DNA of 64,000 bases, taken from positions 186,001 through 250,000 of the forward strand of contig NZ_JACHJH010000004.1 in the NCBI RefSeq assembly GCF_014203555.1, written 5' to 3'. Of the stretch, positions 22,921-31,186 are shown in pieces. The stretch's first letter is position 1. Every line of letters starts with the position of its first letter. The position numbers were made by a program, and so were the translations under genes. The DNA comes from Streptomyces olivoverticillatus (lineage in GTDB: Bacteria; Actinomycetota; Actinomycetes; Streptomycetales; Streptomycetaceae). The notes beneath the pieces were generated by a model. That model saw only the letters and a program-made list of their open reading frames with translations. It did no database searches and was not told the origin of the DNA.

Positions 22921-24138
22921 TCAGCCGACCAGGGTGCGGGTGGCCGGCTCCGTCTCGCCCCCGGCGGGGAGCGGGCCCGTACGCCGGGGAAACAGGCTCC
23001 CGCGGGCCCGGCCGGCGGCGGTGCCCAGGCGGATCAGGAAGGGCGTCGGCAGGAAGACCGCGTCGGCCACGATCATCGCGAGGGAGAAGAAGGGCAGGCC
23101 GAGCGTGACGGCGATCCCCAGGTGCTCGGCCATCATCAGCGCCAGCAGGACGTTCTTCACCTTCCGGTTGAGCAGTGTGAAGGGGAAGGCGACCTGCACG
23201 GCCACCGTGCCGTAGCTGAGCAGGAGGACGATCGTCCCGCCGGCGGCCAGGGCGTGCGAGAGCGAGGGCCAGGGCGCGAAGTAGTCGATGTGCATCGGGT
23301 AGTACAGCGCGGTGCCGTCCTGCCAGCGCGATCCCTGGATCTTGTACCAGCCGGCCGTCGCGTAGATCAGGCAGACCTCCGCCATGATGACCAACAGGGC
23401 CGCATTGTGGGCGAGGTGGGCCAGCGTGTCCAGCACGGTCCGCGGCTCCCCCGGGGCGTACCGCTCCACGACCCACCACACGCCGTGGACGAGCCACAGG
23501 CCCCACAGGGCCGTCGCCCAGCCGAGGCCGGGCAGGGGGCCGTCGGCCGTCCAGGACAGGCCGGGGTGGGCGAACACCTGGGCGGCGATCAGGGCGAGGC
23601 CGCAGACGGTCCACAGCACGATGCCGGTCAGGTCCGTGCCGTCGGCCGCGCCGCCGGGCCGGGGATGGCGGCGGGCGGCGCGCCGGGCGTCGAGGGACCA
23701 GACCCGTCCGCAGCGGGTGAAGACGGTGTAGAGGGCCATCAGGTGGATGACGTTGTCGCCGCCGTCGCCGATGAAGATGCTGCGGTTCTGCAGCGACAGC
23801 ACCCCGAGCATGGAGATCACGGACATCGTCCGGGTGCGCCAGCCGAGCATCAGCAGGGCGGCGGAGACGACGGCCAGGGCGTAGACGGTCTCGAACCAGG
23901 CGGTGCCATCGGACCACATCAGCGCCGTGAAGGCGTGGTTGTCCGAGGTCAGTTGCCTGGCGAGGCCCCAGCTCCAGGGGGAGTCAGGCCCGTAGAGCTC
24001 CCGGCGGTTGGGCCACTCGCGCAGCAGGAAGCACAGCCAGGTGAAGGAGAGGCCGATCCGGATGACGGCCGTCTGGTACGCGCCGAGGGAGGAGGTGCTG
24101 ACGCGGGCGAAGCCGCGGGCGAGGGAGGTGGTGCTCAT
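22921..24138 (-). CDS. HTTM-domain membrane protein (vitamin K-dependent gamma-carboxylase-like)
   Basis: The 405-residue polytopic protein has about 7-9 hydrophobic helices. Typical HTTM landmarks are AVIRIGLSFTWLCFLLREW, LQNRSIFIGDGGDNVIHLM, YTVFTRCGRVWSLD and FALL-type segments up to NRKVKNVLLALMMAEHLGIA. The domain is related to gamma-glutamyl carboxylase, but the HTTM family has no established reaction in Streptomyces. Its ATG overlaps the stop of the DUF5819 gene (ATGA), and such a pair recurs in this genus, which suggests one membrane complex. No quinone- or substrate-binding residue can be assigned by eye. Confidence 0.82.
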   Translation of the reverse strand: MSTTSLARGFARVSTSSLGAYQTAVIRIGLSFTWLCFLLREWPNRRELYGPDSPWSWGLARQLTSDNHAFTALMWSDGTAWFETVYALAVVSAALLMLGWRTRTMSVISMLGVLSLQNRSIFIGDGGDNVIHLMALYTVFTRCGRVWSLDARRAARRHPRPGGAADGTDLTGIVLWTVCGLALIAAQVFAHPGLSWTADGPLPGLGWATALWGLWLVHGVWWVVERYAPGEPRTVLDTLAHLAHNAALLVIMAEVCLIYATAGWYKIQGSRWQDGTALYYPMHIDYFAPWPSLSHALAAGGTIVLLLSYGTVAVQVAFPFTLLNRKVKNVLLALMMAEHLGIAVTLGLPFFSLAMIVADAVFLPTPFLIRLGTAAGRARGSLFPRRTGPLPAGGETEPATRTLVG

Positions 24139-24809
24139 CGGTTATTCGCCTCCGGGAGGTCGGCGCCGGTGACCGTCCACCAGCCGAGCAGGCGGTAGCC
24201 GGGCTTGGTGTCCACCTTCTCGTCGCTCCACGGCGGCGGGGCGATGAGCGTGGTCACCGATCGCACCTGGACGCGCAGGAGCGGCTGCCCGTCGTGGGCG
24301 GCGACGAGCCGGGCGGCGACGATGCGGCGGACGTACTGCTCGGAGAGGTTTCCGCGCAGGCCGATGGGGTGTTCCGCGGTGTCGTGGGTGCTCGTGTAGA
24401 AGTCCCAGGCGCGCCGCAGTTCGTTCTGCCGGGTGTGGCTGGGGAGGGGGTTGTGGCGGATGGCGGCGCCGTCCTGGGCGGACAGGTCGGTCCACGGGGT
24501 CGTCGTGGTCCGGCCGTCGGGGCCGCGCAGTTCGGCGCGGGCCTGCACGGCGACGTTCTGCTGCAGCGGGTTGGGCGCGAAGAACTTCCAGTTCTGTTCG
24601 AACTCCGGGTAGACGTAGCCGTCCACGGCGGCCGCGTGCTGCTTGCTGATGGTGTTCGTCGGCGCCACGTGCAGGAACATCATCACCAGGTGTACGGCGG
24701 TGGCGAAGGCCACCACGGTCGCGCCGACGGCTATCGCCAGACGCGCGGGGAAGGACAGCTCGGCCGCGGCGCGCTCCCCGGTCCGATCGTGCCCGTCATC
24801 CGTCTCCAT
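24135..24809 (-). CDS. DUF5819 family membrane protein
   Basis: The protein has 224 residues. A single N-terminal helix (ARLAIAVGATVVAFATAVHLVMMFLHV) is followed by an outside domain of about 165 residues with YVYPEFEQNWKFFAPNPLQQN, the DUF5819 hallmark, and RRIVAARLVAAHDGQPLLRVQ. Function unknown. It is first in a two-gene operon with the HTTM protein and divergent from the paaA operon; the 244-bp gap holds the paaA operator and a DnaA box. The fixed pairing suggests that it is a partner or substrate-presenting subunit for the HTTM protein. Confidence 0.82.
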   Translation of the reverse strand: METDDGHDRTGERAAAELSFPARLAIAVGATVVAFATAVHLVMMFLHVAPTNTISKQHAAAVDGYVYPEFEQNWKFFAPNPLQQNVAVQARAELRGPDGRTTTTPWTDLSAQDGAAIRHNPLPSHTRQNELRRAWDFYTSTHDTAEHPIGLRGNLSEQYVRRIVAARLVAAHDGQPLLRVQVRSVTTLIAPPPWSDEKVDTKPGYRLLGWWTVTGADLPEANNR

Positions 24810-24912
24810 GTCCCGCCCCGATTCCGCTTACCGCTGCTGTGCCGTGCACACCGCGCGTCGGCGTGCAGACGAACGGTACCGATGCCACCCCACCAGGCCC
24901 AGCGCCCACGGG

Positions 24913-24921
24913 TTATCCACA
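24913..24921 (+). promoter_or_regulatory. DnaA box TTATCCACA upstream of paaA
   Basis: This is an exact match to the canonical DnaA box, 35 bp before the paaA operator and immediately upstream of TTGACA (24925-24930), the likely paaA -35 element. Confidence 0.5.
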
Positions 24922-24956
24922 GGGTTGACACGCCACGGGGCTCGGCCCACCATTGA

Positions 24957-24970
24957 ACCGAACGATCGGT
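24957..24970. promoter_or_regulatory. TetR-type operator of the paaABCDE operon
   Basis: ACCGAACGATCGGT is a 14-bp inverted repeat. With flanks, AACCGAACGATCGGTCGG is identical to the reverse complement of the paaN site. It lies 27 bp downstream of TTGACA, so it probably covers the transcription start. A clear -10 box was not found. Confidence 0.75.
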
Positions 24971-25053
24971 CGGTCGGGTGGCGCTGGTATGCCGGGTCCC
25001 CGGCGGACGCCGCACGCGGATGACACCGTTATCGGGAGCGAGGGGGCACGGTC

Positions 25054-26004
25054 ATGACGACGACGGCGCCGGAGGCAGCAGCGCTCGAGGCGGTGTTCGA
25101 CGCCGCTGTGGCCGCGGACGAGCGCATCGAGCCACGCGACTGGATGCCCGACGACTACCGGGCCACGCTGGTCCGGCAGATCGCCCAGCACGCCCACTCC
25201 GAGATCATCGGCATGCAGCCCGAGGCCAACTGGATCACCCGGGCGCCCTCGCTGCGCCGCAAGGCCATCCTGATGGCCAAGGTGCAGGACGAGGCGGGCC
25301 ATGGCCTGTATCTCTACAGCGCCGCCGAAACCCTGGGCATCGGCCGCGAGGAGCTCCTGGACAAGCTGCACGCGGGCCGTCAGCGCTACTCGTCCATCTT
25401 CAACTACCCCACGCTGACCTGGGCTGACGTCGGCGCCATCGGCTGGCTGGTGGACGGCGCCGCCATCACCAACCAGGTGCCGCTCTGCCGCTGCTCCTAC
25501 GGCCCCTACGCCCGTGCCATGGTGCGCATCTGCAAGGAGGAGTCCTTCCACCAGCGCCAGGGGTACGAGCTGCTGCTGGCCCTCAGCCGCGGCACCGAAG
25601 CCCAGCACGCCATGGCCCAGGACGCGGTGAACCGCTGGTGGTGGCCGTCCCTGATGATGTTCGGCCCGCCCGACGACGAATCGGCGCACTCCGCCCAGTC
25701 CATGGCCTGGAAGATCAAGCGCCATTCCAACGACGAGCTGCGCCAGCGCTTCGTGGACATCTGCGTCCCCCAGGCCGAGTCCCTCGGCCTCACCCTGCCC
25801 GACCCGGACCTGGTGTGGAACGAGTCGCGCGGCCACCACGACTTCGGCGCCATCGACTGGGCCGAGTTCCACGAAGTCCTCCGGGGCAACGGCCCCTGCA
25901 ACGACCAGCGGATCAACCAGCGCCGCCGGGCCCATGAAGAGGGCGCCTGGGTGCGCGAGGCGGCCGCCGCGTACGCGGCCAAGCACGGGGAGGAAAGGGC
26001 ATGA
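25054..26004 (+). CDS. paaA: 1,2-phenylacetyl-CoA epoxidase, catalytic subunit PaaA
   Basis: The 316-residue ferritin-like diiron protein forms the ring-1,2-epoxide of phenylacetyl-CoA. The iron-binding E-x-x-H pairs are in [16 protein letters not shown] (E80, H83) and [10 protein letters not shown] (E163, H166). The C-terminal [17 protein letters not shown] and [11 protein letters not shown] segments are typical of PaaA. The ATG follows GAGGGGG. It is the first gene of paaABCDE, with 4-base overlap with paaB. Operator and promoter are described at 24957. Confidence 0.96.
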   Translation: MTTTAPEAAALEAVFDAAVAADERIEPRDWMPDDYRATLVRQIAQHAHSEIIGMQPEANWITRAPSLRRKAILMAKVQDEAGHGLYLYSAAETLGIGREELLDKLHAGRQRYSSIFNYPTLTWADVGAIGWLVDGAAITNQVPLCRCSYGPYARAMVRICKEESFHQRQGYELLLALSRGTEAQHAMAQDAVNRWWWPSLMMFGPPDDESAHSAQSMAWKIKRHSNDELRQRFVDICVPQAESLGLTLPDPDLVWNESRGHHDFGAIDWAEFHEVLRGNGPCNDQRINQRRRAHEEGAWVREAAAAYAAKHGEERA

Positions 26005-26288
26005 CCGGCACCGACTGGCCTCTGTGGGAGGTCTTCGTGCGCAGCAGGCGCGGGCTCTCGCACACCCACGCGGGCAGCCTCCACGCACCCGATGCGGAGA
26101 TGGCCCTGCGCAATGCCCGCGACCTCTACACCCGGCGTTCCGAGGGCGTTTCGATCTGGGTGGTGCCCTCAGCCGAGATCACCGCCTCCTCGCCGGACGA
26201 GAAGGACCCCTTCTTCGAGCCCGCGGCCGACAAGCCCTACCGCCATCCCACCTTCTACGACATCCCGGAGGGGGTGCGGCACCTGTGA
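26001..26288 (+). CDS. paaB: 1,2-phenylacetyl-CoA epoxidase subunit PaaB
   Basis: The 95-residue protein shows the whole PaaB pattern: [40 protein letters not shown] and the tail [19 protein letters not shown]. PaaB links the PaaAC core with the reductase and is needed for complex function. It overlaps paaA by 4 bases (ATGA) and paaC by 4 bases (GTGA). Confidence 0.95.
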   Translation: MTGTDWPLWEVFVRSRRGLSHTHAGSLHAPDAEMALRNARDLYTRRSEGVSIWVVPSAEITASSPDEKDPFFEPAADKPYRHPTFYDIPEGVRHL

Positions 26289-27001
26289 CCGCAGTGCCTG
26301 TGCAGGCCGCGCTGGCCCTCGGGGACGACGCCTTGGTGCTCTCCCACCGGCTGGGGGAGTGGGCCGGGCACGCTCCCGCGCTGGAGGAGGACGTGGCCCT
26401 GGCCAACATCGCCCTGGACCTGCTCGGCCAGGCCCGCGCCCTGCTCTCCCTCGCCGGCGACGAGGACGAGCTCGCCTACCTCCGCGAGGAGCGCGCCTTC
26501 CGCAACGCCCAGCTCGTCGAGCAGCCCAACGGCGACTTCGCCCACACCATCGCCCGCCAGCTGTACTTCTCGGCCTACCAGGAGCTGCTCTACGGCCAGT
26601 TGTCCGCGGCGGACGGCCCCTTCGCCCCGCTGGCCGCCAAAGCCGTCAAGGAAGTCGCCTACCACCGCGACCACGCCGAGCACTGGATGCTGCGGCTCGG
26701 CGACGGCACGCCCGAGAGCCACGAGCGGATGCAGCGCGCCCTGACCGCGCTGTGGCGGTACACGGGCGAGCTGTTCGAGCCGGTCGAAGGGGTGGGCGTC
26801 GACTGGGACGTCCTGCGCGAGCACTGGCTGAAGACGGTGACGGATGTCGTCGACCGCGCCACGCTGACGCTGCCCACCGGGCCGCAGACCGGGGCGTGGG
26901 CGGCGGGCGCCGGGCGCCAGGGCATCCACACCGAGCCGTTCGGGCGGATGCTCGCGGAAATGCAGCATCTGCACCGCAGCCACCCGGGGGCGTCATGGTG
27001 A
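26285..27001 (+). CDS. paaC: 1,2-phenylacetyl-CoA epoxidase, structural subunit PaaC
   Basis: The protein has 238 residues from the GTG at 26285. It is a ferritin-like helical protein with LSHRLGEWAGHAPALEEDVA, ANIALDLLGQARALL and VAYHRDHAEHWMLRLGDGT, as in PaaC. PaaC resembles PaaA but lacks a functional diiron centre and stabilises it. The open frame before GTG runs through paaB and is not coding. It overlaps paaD by 7 bases. Confidence 0.94.
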   Translation: MTAVPVQAALALGDDALVLSHRLGEWAGHAPALEEDVALANIALDLLGQARALLSLAGDEDELAYLREERAFRNAQLVEQPNGDFAHTIARQLYFSAYQELLYGQLSAADGPFAPLAAKAVKEVAYHRDHAEHWMLRLGDGTPESHERMQRALTALWRYTGELFEPVEGVGVDWDVLREHWLKTVTDVVDRATLTLPTGPQTGAWAAGAGRQGIHTEPFGRMLAEMQHLHRSHPGASW

Positions 27002-27522
27002 GCGCACCCACCCCCCTGGAAGCGGAGCTGCGCGCGCTGGCCGGCGCGGTCCCCGACCCGGAGCTGCCCGTCCTCAGCCTGGCCGAGCTCGGCGTGCTGC
27101 GCGCCCTGCACGTCACGGGCCCCGGCCGGGTGGAGGTGGAGCTGACCCCCACGTACACCGGCTGCCCGGCGATAGAGGCGATGTCCGCGGACATCGAGCG
27201 GGTGCTCCGCGAGCAGGGGCAGGCGGAGGTGACCGTCCGGACGGTACTCTCCCCTGCCTGGTCGACCGACGACATCACCGCCGAAGGGCGGCGCAAGCTG
27301 GCGGAGTTCGGCATAGCCCCGCCCCGCACCCGCCCCGCGGGCCCGGTGCCGGTCGGGCTGGGCCCCACCCGGCACGCCCCCGCACCGGCGCAGGAGATCC
27401 GCTGCCCGCACTGCGGGTCCGCCGACACCACTCTGCTCAGCCGCTTCTCCTCCACCGCCTGCAAGGCCCTGCGCCGCTGTGAGGCCTGTCGCGAACCGTT
27501 CGACCACTTCAAGGAGTTGTAG
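26995..27522 (+). CDS. paaD: Phenylacetate degradation protein PaaD (SufT/MIP18-like, zinc tail)
   Basis: The protein has 175 residues. The N-terminal DUF59/MIP18 domain has VPDPELPVLSLAELGVLR and TPTYTGCPAIEAMSADIE. The C-terminus has the zinc knuckle CPHCGSADTTLLS and CEACREPFDHFKEL. PaaD is thought to mature the iron centres of the epoxidase system. The start ATGGTG is inside the paaC end, and paaE begins directly after its TAG. Confidence 0.94.
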   Translation: MVSAPTPLEAELRALAGAVPDPELPVLSLAELGVLRALHVTGPGRVEVELTPTYTGCPAIEAMSADIERVLREQGQAEVTVRTVLSPAWSTDDITAEGRRKLAEFGIAPPRTRPAGPVPVGLGPTRHAPAPAQEIRCPHCGSADTTLLSRFSSTACKALRRCEACREPFDHFKEL

Positions 27523-28599
27523 ATGGCAGCGGCCCGCCATGGCGCCTTCCACCCGCTGCGGGTGGAAGCCGTCGAACCGCTCACCGACGACTCGGTCGCC
27601 GTCACCCTCGCCGTGCCCCCCGGGCTGCGGGCGGACTTCCACCACGCGCCCGGCCAGCACCTGGCGCTGCGGCGGATCGTGGAGGACACCGAGATACGCC
27701 GCACGTACTCCATCTGCGGGCAGGCGCCCGGCCCCGACGGGCCGAGGACGCTGCGGGTGGCGGTGCGCCTGGTGGACGGCGGCGTGTTCTCGACCTACGC
27801 GCTCAAGGAGCTGACGGCCGGGGACACCGTCGAGGTGATGCCACCTGCGGGCCGGTTCGTGCTGGAGCCGCGCGCGGGCCGCTTCGCGGCGATCGTCGGC
27901 GGAAGCGGCATCACACCCGTCCTGTCCATCGTCTCGACGCTGCTGGCCCGCGAGCCGTCGGCCACGTTCTGCCTGATACGCAGCGACCGGACCACGGCGT
28001 CGACGATGTTCCTCGACGAGGTCGCCGACCTCAAGGACCGCTACCCCGACCGCTTCCAGCTCGTGCAGACCCTCTCCCGGGAGGAGCAGCAGGCAGGCCC
28101 CGCCTCCGGGCGGCTGGACGAGAAGCGGCTGGTCAAGCTGCTGCCCGCGCTGCTCCCGGTGGAGGCGGTCGACGGCTGGTTCCTGTGCGGCCCCTACGGC
28201 CTGGTGCAGGGCGCCGAGCGGGCGCTGCGCACCCTGGGCGTGGCCAGGGACCGCGTCCACCAGGAGGTCTTCCACGTCGAGGAGACACCGGCCGGCACCC
28301 GGGCGCCCGCCGGTGCCCCCGAGCACAGCACGGTGACGGCGAAGCTGGACGGCCGCAGCGGCAGCTGGCCGGTGCGGGACGGCGAGTCGCTGCTGGAGAC
28401 GGTCCTGCGCAACCGGTCCGACGCGCCCTACGCCTGCAAGGGCGGGGTGTGCGGCACATGCAGGGCGTTCCTGGTACGGGGCGAGGTGCGGATGGACCGC
28501 AATTTCGCTCTGGAACAGGAGGAGTTGGACGCCGGGTATGTACTGGCCTGCCAGTCGCACCCGGCCACCGAGCAGGTGGAGCTGGACTTCGACCGCTGA
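27523..28599 (+). CDS. paaE: 1,2-phenylacetyl-CoA epoxidase reductase PaaE
   Basis: The 358-residue reductase transfers electrons from NADPH to the PaaABC core. Domains in order: FAD-binding (about 1-110, RRTYSICG), NAD-binding (about 115-235, VGGSGITPVLSI and WFLCGPYGL), and a C-terminal plant-type [2Fe-2S] ferredoxin (about 265-358) with the cysteines of CKGGVCGTC and YVLACQSHP. It is the last gene of the operon. A long G-run tract starts 2 bases after its stop. Confidence 0.95.
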   Translation: MAAARHGAFHPLRVEAVEPLTDDSVAVTLAVPPGLRADFHHAPGQHLALRRIVEDTEIRRTYSICGQAPGPDGPRTLRVAVRLVDGGVFSTYALKELTAGDTVEVMPPAGRFVLEPRAGRFAAIVGGSGITPVLSIVSTLLAREPSATFCLIRSDRTTASTMFLDEVADLKDRYPDRFQLVQTLSREEQQAGPASGRLDEKRLVKLLPALLPVEAVDGWFLCGPYGLVQGAERALRTLGVARDRVHQEVFHVEETPAGTRAPAGAPEHSTVTAKLDGRSGSWPVRDGESLLETVLRNRSDAPYACKGGVCGTCRAFLVRGEVRMDRNFALEQEELDAGYVLACQSHPATEQVELDFDR

Positions 28600-28601
28600 T
28601 C

Positions 28602-28640
28602 GGGGGGATGGGGGTGGGGCAGGGGGGCGGGGGGGTGGGG
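28602..28640 (+). repeat. G-run tract, G-quadruplex candidate
   Basis: Six runs of 4-7 G separated by 1-2 bases lie immediately after the paaE stop on the transcribed-sense strand. The pattern satisfies a G-quadruplex rule in the paaE mRNA tail and non-template DNA. No ordinary hairpin terminator is seen here. Confidence 0.55.
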
Positions 28641-28675
28641 CCCCCGGTCTCCTGCCGATAACCACCCCTCCCGCT

Positions 28676-28717
28676 GTTCCCAATTACCGCCCCCTGCCCT
28701 ATCTTGACGCTCCGTCA
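28676..28717 (+). promoter_or_regulatory. Acyl-CoA dehydrogenase promoter with inverted-repeat operator
   Basis: TTCCCA (28676-28681), an 18-bp spacer and TATCTT (28700-28705) give a candidate promoter. TGACG-CTC-CGTCA (28705-28717) is a perfect dyad that overlaps the -10 end and start point. It differs from the ACCGA/TCGGT operator, so this gene is probably under another regulator. Confidence 0.5.
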
Positions 28718-28753
28718 GGCAGAGGTCGGGGGCACGGCGACCGGGAGGGCCCA

Positions 28754-29884
28754 GTGGACTTCACCTTCACCGAGGAGCAGCAGGCCGCGGCCGAGGCGGC
28801 GCGGGCCGTGCTGTCCGGCGTCGCCCCCGACGCCGTCCCCAGCCCGGCCCTCGTGCCGGGAGCGGTCGCCGAGGGCTTCGACCGGGAGCTGTGGCGGCGT
28901 CTGGCCGATGCCGACCTGCTGAGCCTGCTCGTTCCGCCCGTCTACGGCGGGGCGGGCCTCGGGCCGCTCGCCCTGTGCCTGGTGCTGCGCGAGGCCGGGA
29001 AGGTCCTGGCCCGCGTCCCGCTGCTGGAGCACAGCGCGGCCGCTCTGGGCTTGCGCACCTTCGGCGGCGCCGGGACGGACCGGCTGCTGGGGGCGATGGG
29101 CAGGGGCGAGCTCGTCGTCACGGTGGCGGCCCACGGCCGCACCGGCCACGACCCGGCCGAACTGGCCGTCGCCGCACGTCGGGACGGCGGTCACTGGGTG
29201 CTCGACGGGGTGCACACCGCCGTGCCCTGGGCCCACGGTGCGGATCGCGTGCTGCTGCCGGCCCACACCGGTGACGGCCGTGCCGTCCTCGCGCTCGTCT
29301 CCCGCCACGCCCTCGGGCTGGGTCTGGCCGGCCAGGTCTCCACCAATGGTGAGCGGTATGCCGAGGTGAGCCTGGACTCCGTCCGCGTGGAGGATACCGG
29401 GATGATCACCGCGCCGGGCGCCTGGGAATGGCTGCGCGGGGTGCTGGTCACGGGCACCTGTGCGCTGGCCCTGGGGCTCGGCGAGGCGGTGTGCCTGATG
29501 ACGGCCGAGTACACGGGCAAGCGCGAGCAGTTCGGCCATCCGCTCGCCACGTTCCAGGCCGTGGCCATACAGACGGCCGACCGCTACATCGATCTCCGGG
29601 CCATGGAGGCCACGCTCTGGCAGGCGGCCTGGCGCATCGAGTCAGACGCGGAAGCAGCCCTTCCGGCCGCTGCCGACATCGCCGTGGCCAAGATATGGGC
29701 CGCCGAGGGCGTACGGCGGATCGTCCAGACCGGGCAGCACCTGCACGGCGGCTTCGGCGCGGACACCGACTACCGCCTGCACCGCTATCACGCCTGGGCC
29801 AAACAGCTCGAGCTCTCCCTCGGCCCGGCCCCGGCACACGAGGAGGCCCTGGGCGAGCTGCTGGCCGCCCATCCACTGGACTAG
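28754..29884 (+). CDS. Acyl-CoA dehydrogenase family flavoprotein
   Basis: The protein has 376 residues. The N-terminal helical domain (TFTEEQQAAAEAARAVL), the middle beta domain (ELAVAARRDGGHWVLDGVHTAVPWA) and the C-terminal domain with EYTGKREQFGHPLATFQAVA, AKIWAAEGVRRIVQTGQHLHGGFG are as in the family. The usual active-site YEGT glutamate motif is absent from the C-terminus (RLHRYHAWAKQLEL), which points to the steroid/side-chain type that often works as a heteromer or uses another base. The GTG has GGGAGG upstream. It follows paaE but has its own promoter. Confidence 0.88.
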   Translation: MDFTFTEEQQAAAEAARAVLSGVAPDAVPSPALVPGAVAEGFDRELWRRLADADLLSLLVPPVYGGAGLGPLALCLVLREAGKVLARVPLLEHSAAALGLRTFGGAGTDRLLGAMGRGELVVTVAAHGRTGHDPAELAVAARRDGGHWVLDGVHTAVPWAHGADRVLLPAHTGDGRAVLALVSRHALGLGLAGQVSTNGERYAEVSLDSVRVEDTGMITAPGAWEWLRGVLVTGTCALALGLGEAVCLMTAEYTGKREQFGHPLATFQAVAIQTADRYIDLRAMEATLWQAAWRIESDAEAALPAAADIAVAKIWAAEGVRRIVQTGQHLHGGFGADTDYRLHRYHAWAKQLELSLGPAPAHEEALGELLAAHPLD

Positions 29885-29903
29885 CGGCGCCCGCCCCCAG
29901 GAG

Positions 29904-30251
29904 CTAGATCACGGTGCCGGGAGCCCCGTGGCCGTCCACGACCGGGCGGCCCATGGCCTCCCAGGTCTGCATGCCCCCGTCGACGTTCGCCGCGTCCAGG
30001 CCCTGTTGCACCAGGTAGGCGGTGACCTGCGCCGAGCGCCCGCCCGAGCGGCAGATCACATTGATCCGGCCGCCCTCGGGCGCCTTCTCCGTCAGCTCAC
30101 CGAAGCGCGCCACGAAATCGCTCATGGGGATGTGCAGGGCGCCTTCGGCGTGCCCCGCCTGCCACTCGTCGCTCTCCCGCACGTCCAGCAGGAAATCGTC
30201 GGACGCGAGGGAGTCGACGGCGACCGTGGGGATACCAGAACCAAAATGCAT
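29904..30251 (-). CDS. Single-domain rhodanese
   Basis: The 115-residue protein has DVRESDEWQAGHAEGALHIP and the active-site loop VICRSGGRSAQV with C67, all standard for a single rhodanese domain. It would transfer sulfane sulfur in the cytosol. The ATG is at 30251; the longer open frame belongs to the upstream gene's shadow. It lies directly downstream of the J-domain-like gene and ends convergent with the acyl-CoA dehydrogenase. Confidence 0.9.
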   Translation of the reverse strand: MHFGSGIPTVAVDSLASDDFLLDVRESDEWQAGHAEGALHIPMSDFVARFGELTEKAPEGGRINVICRSGGRSAQVTAYLVQQGLDAANVDGGMQTWEAMGRPVVDGHGAPGTVI

Positions 30252-30261
30252 GCTTCCGACG

Positions 30262-31083
30262 CTACCCGACGCCGCCGAGCAGCCCCGCCAGATGCGCCTC
30301 GCGCTCGGCGATCTGCGCCACCAGCCCGTCCGCGATCTCCGCCAGCAGCCCGTCCGGGTCGTCCGGCGCCATCTTGAGCATCGCGCCGATCGCGGAGCCC
30401 TCCAGCTCGGCGGCCACCGCCGACAGCAGCTCCTTGCGCCGCGCCAGCCACTCCAGCCGCTCGTACAGCTCCTCGCTGCGGCTCGGCCGGCGATGGGCCG
30501 GCACCGGGCCCGCCGCCCACTCCTCGGCCAGCTCGTGCAGCAGCACCTCGTCACCGTCGGCGTACGCGGCGTTGACGCGGACGATGAACTCCTCGCGGCG
30601 CTGCCGGTCGGCCTCGTCCGGCGCGAGGTCCGGATGCGCCTTGCGCACCAGCTCGCGGAAGGCGCGGCGCGCCTCGTCGCTCGGCCGCACCCGCTTGGGC
30701 GGCCGCACCGGCCGCTCCGTGAGCATCGCCGACGCCTCGGGGGACAGGCCCTCCCCGTCCATCCAGCCGCCGAAGAGCTCGTCCACCTCGGGCATCGGCT
30801 GCACCAGCGACCGCGCCTCGCGCGCCCGCCGCACGTCCTCGGCGGCCCCGGTGCGCGCGGCGACGGCCTCGGCGATCTGCGCGTCCAGCTCGTCGAGGCG
30901 GGAGTACATCGGGCCGAGCCGCTGGTGGTGCAGCCGGGAGAAGTTCTCGACCTCCACCCGGAAGGTCTCCACCGCGATCTCGAACTCGATCAGCGCCTGC
31001 TCAGCCGTCCGCACGGCCTGCTCCAGCCGCTGCGTTCCCGGTTCCTCGGCGCACTGGTCCTGCTCGGCTTCCGGATTCGTCAC
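30262..31083 (-). CDS. Coiled-coil protein with a J-domain-like segment
   Basis: The protein has about 273 residues from the GTG at 31083. The N-terminal half (about 15-90) is an acidic helical region likely to form a coiled coil (LEQAVRTAEQALIEFEIAVETF). A J-domain-like segment follows (RRAFRELVRKAHPDLAPDEADR, containing the HPD tripeptide, and VRVNAAYADGD). A helical C-terminus ends in QIAEREAHLAGLLGG. HPD is the DnaK-stimulating motif, so a co-chaperone role is possible; the partner is unknown. Confidence 0.78.
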   Translation of the reverse strand: MTNPEAEQDQCAEEPGTQRLEQAVRTAEQALIEFEIAVETFRVEVENFSRLHHQRLGPMYSRLDELDAQIAEAVAARTGAAEDVRRAREARSLVQPMPEVDELFGGWMDGEGLSPEASAMLTERPVRPPKRVRPSDEARRAFRELVRKAHPDLAPDEADRQRREEFIVRVNAAYADGDEVLLHELAEEWAAGPVPAHRRPSRSEELYERLEWLARRKELLSAVAAELEGSAIGAMLKMAPDDPDGLLAEIADGLVAQIAEREAHLAGLLGGVG

Positions 31084-31186
31084 CCGCCCAGCGTACGGGC
31101 CCGCGCACCCCGGCCGACTCCCCCGGCCCCACCCGCACCGGACGGCCGGGCGGACCCGCCGAAGCCCGCCCCGCACCGCGGCCCCC

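Noticed and set aside
28538..28753. An N-terminal extension of the acyl-CoA dehydrogenase
   Set aside because: It would translate the G-run tract and the promoter; GTG at 28754 has a good ribosome site and the family start.
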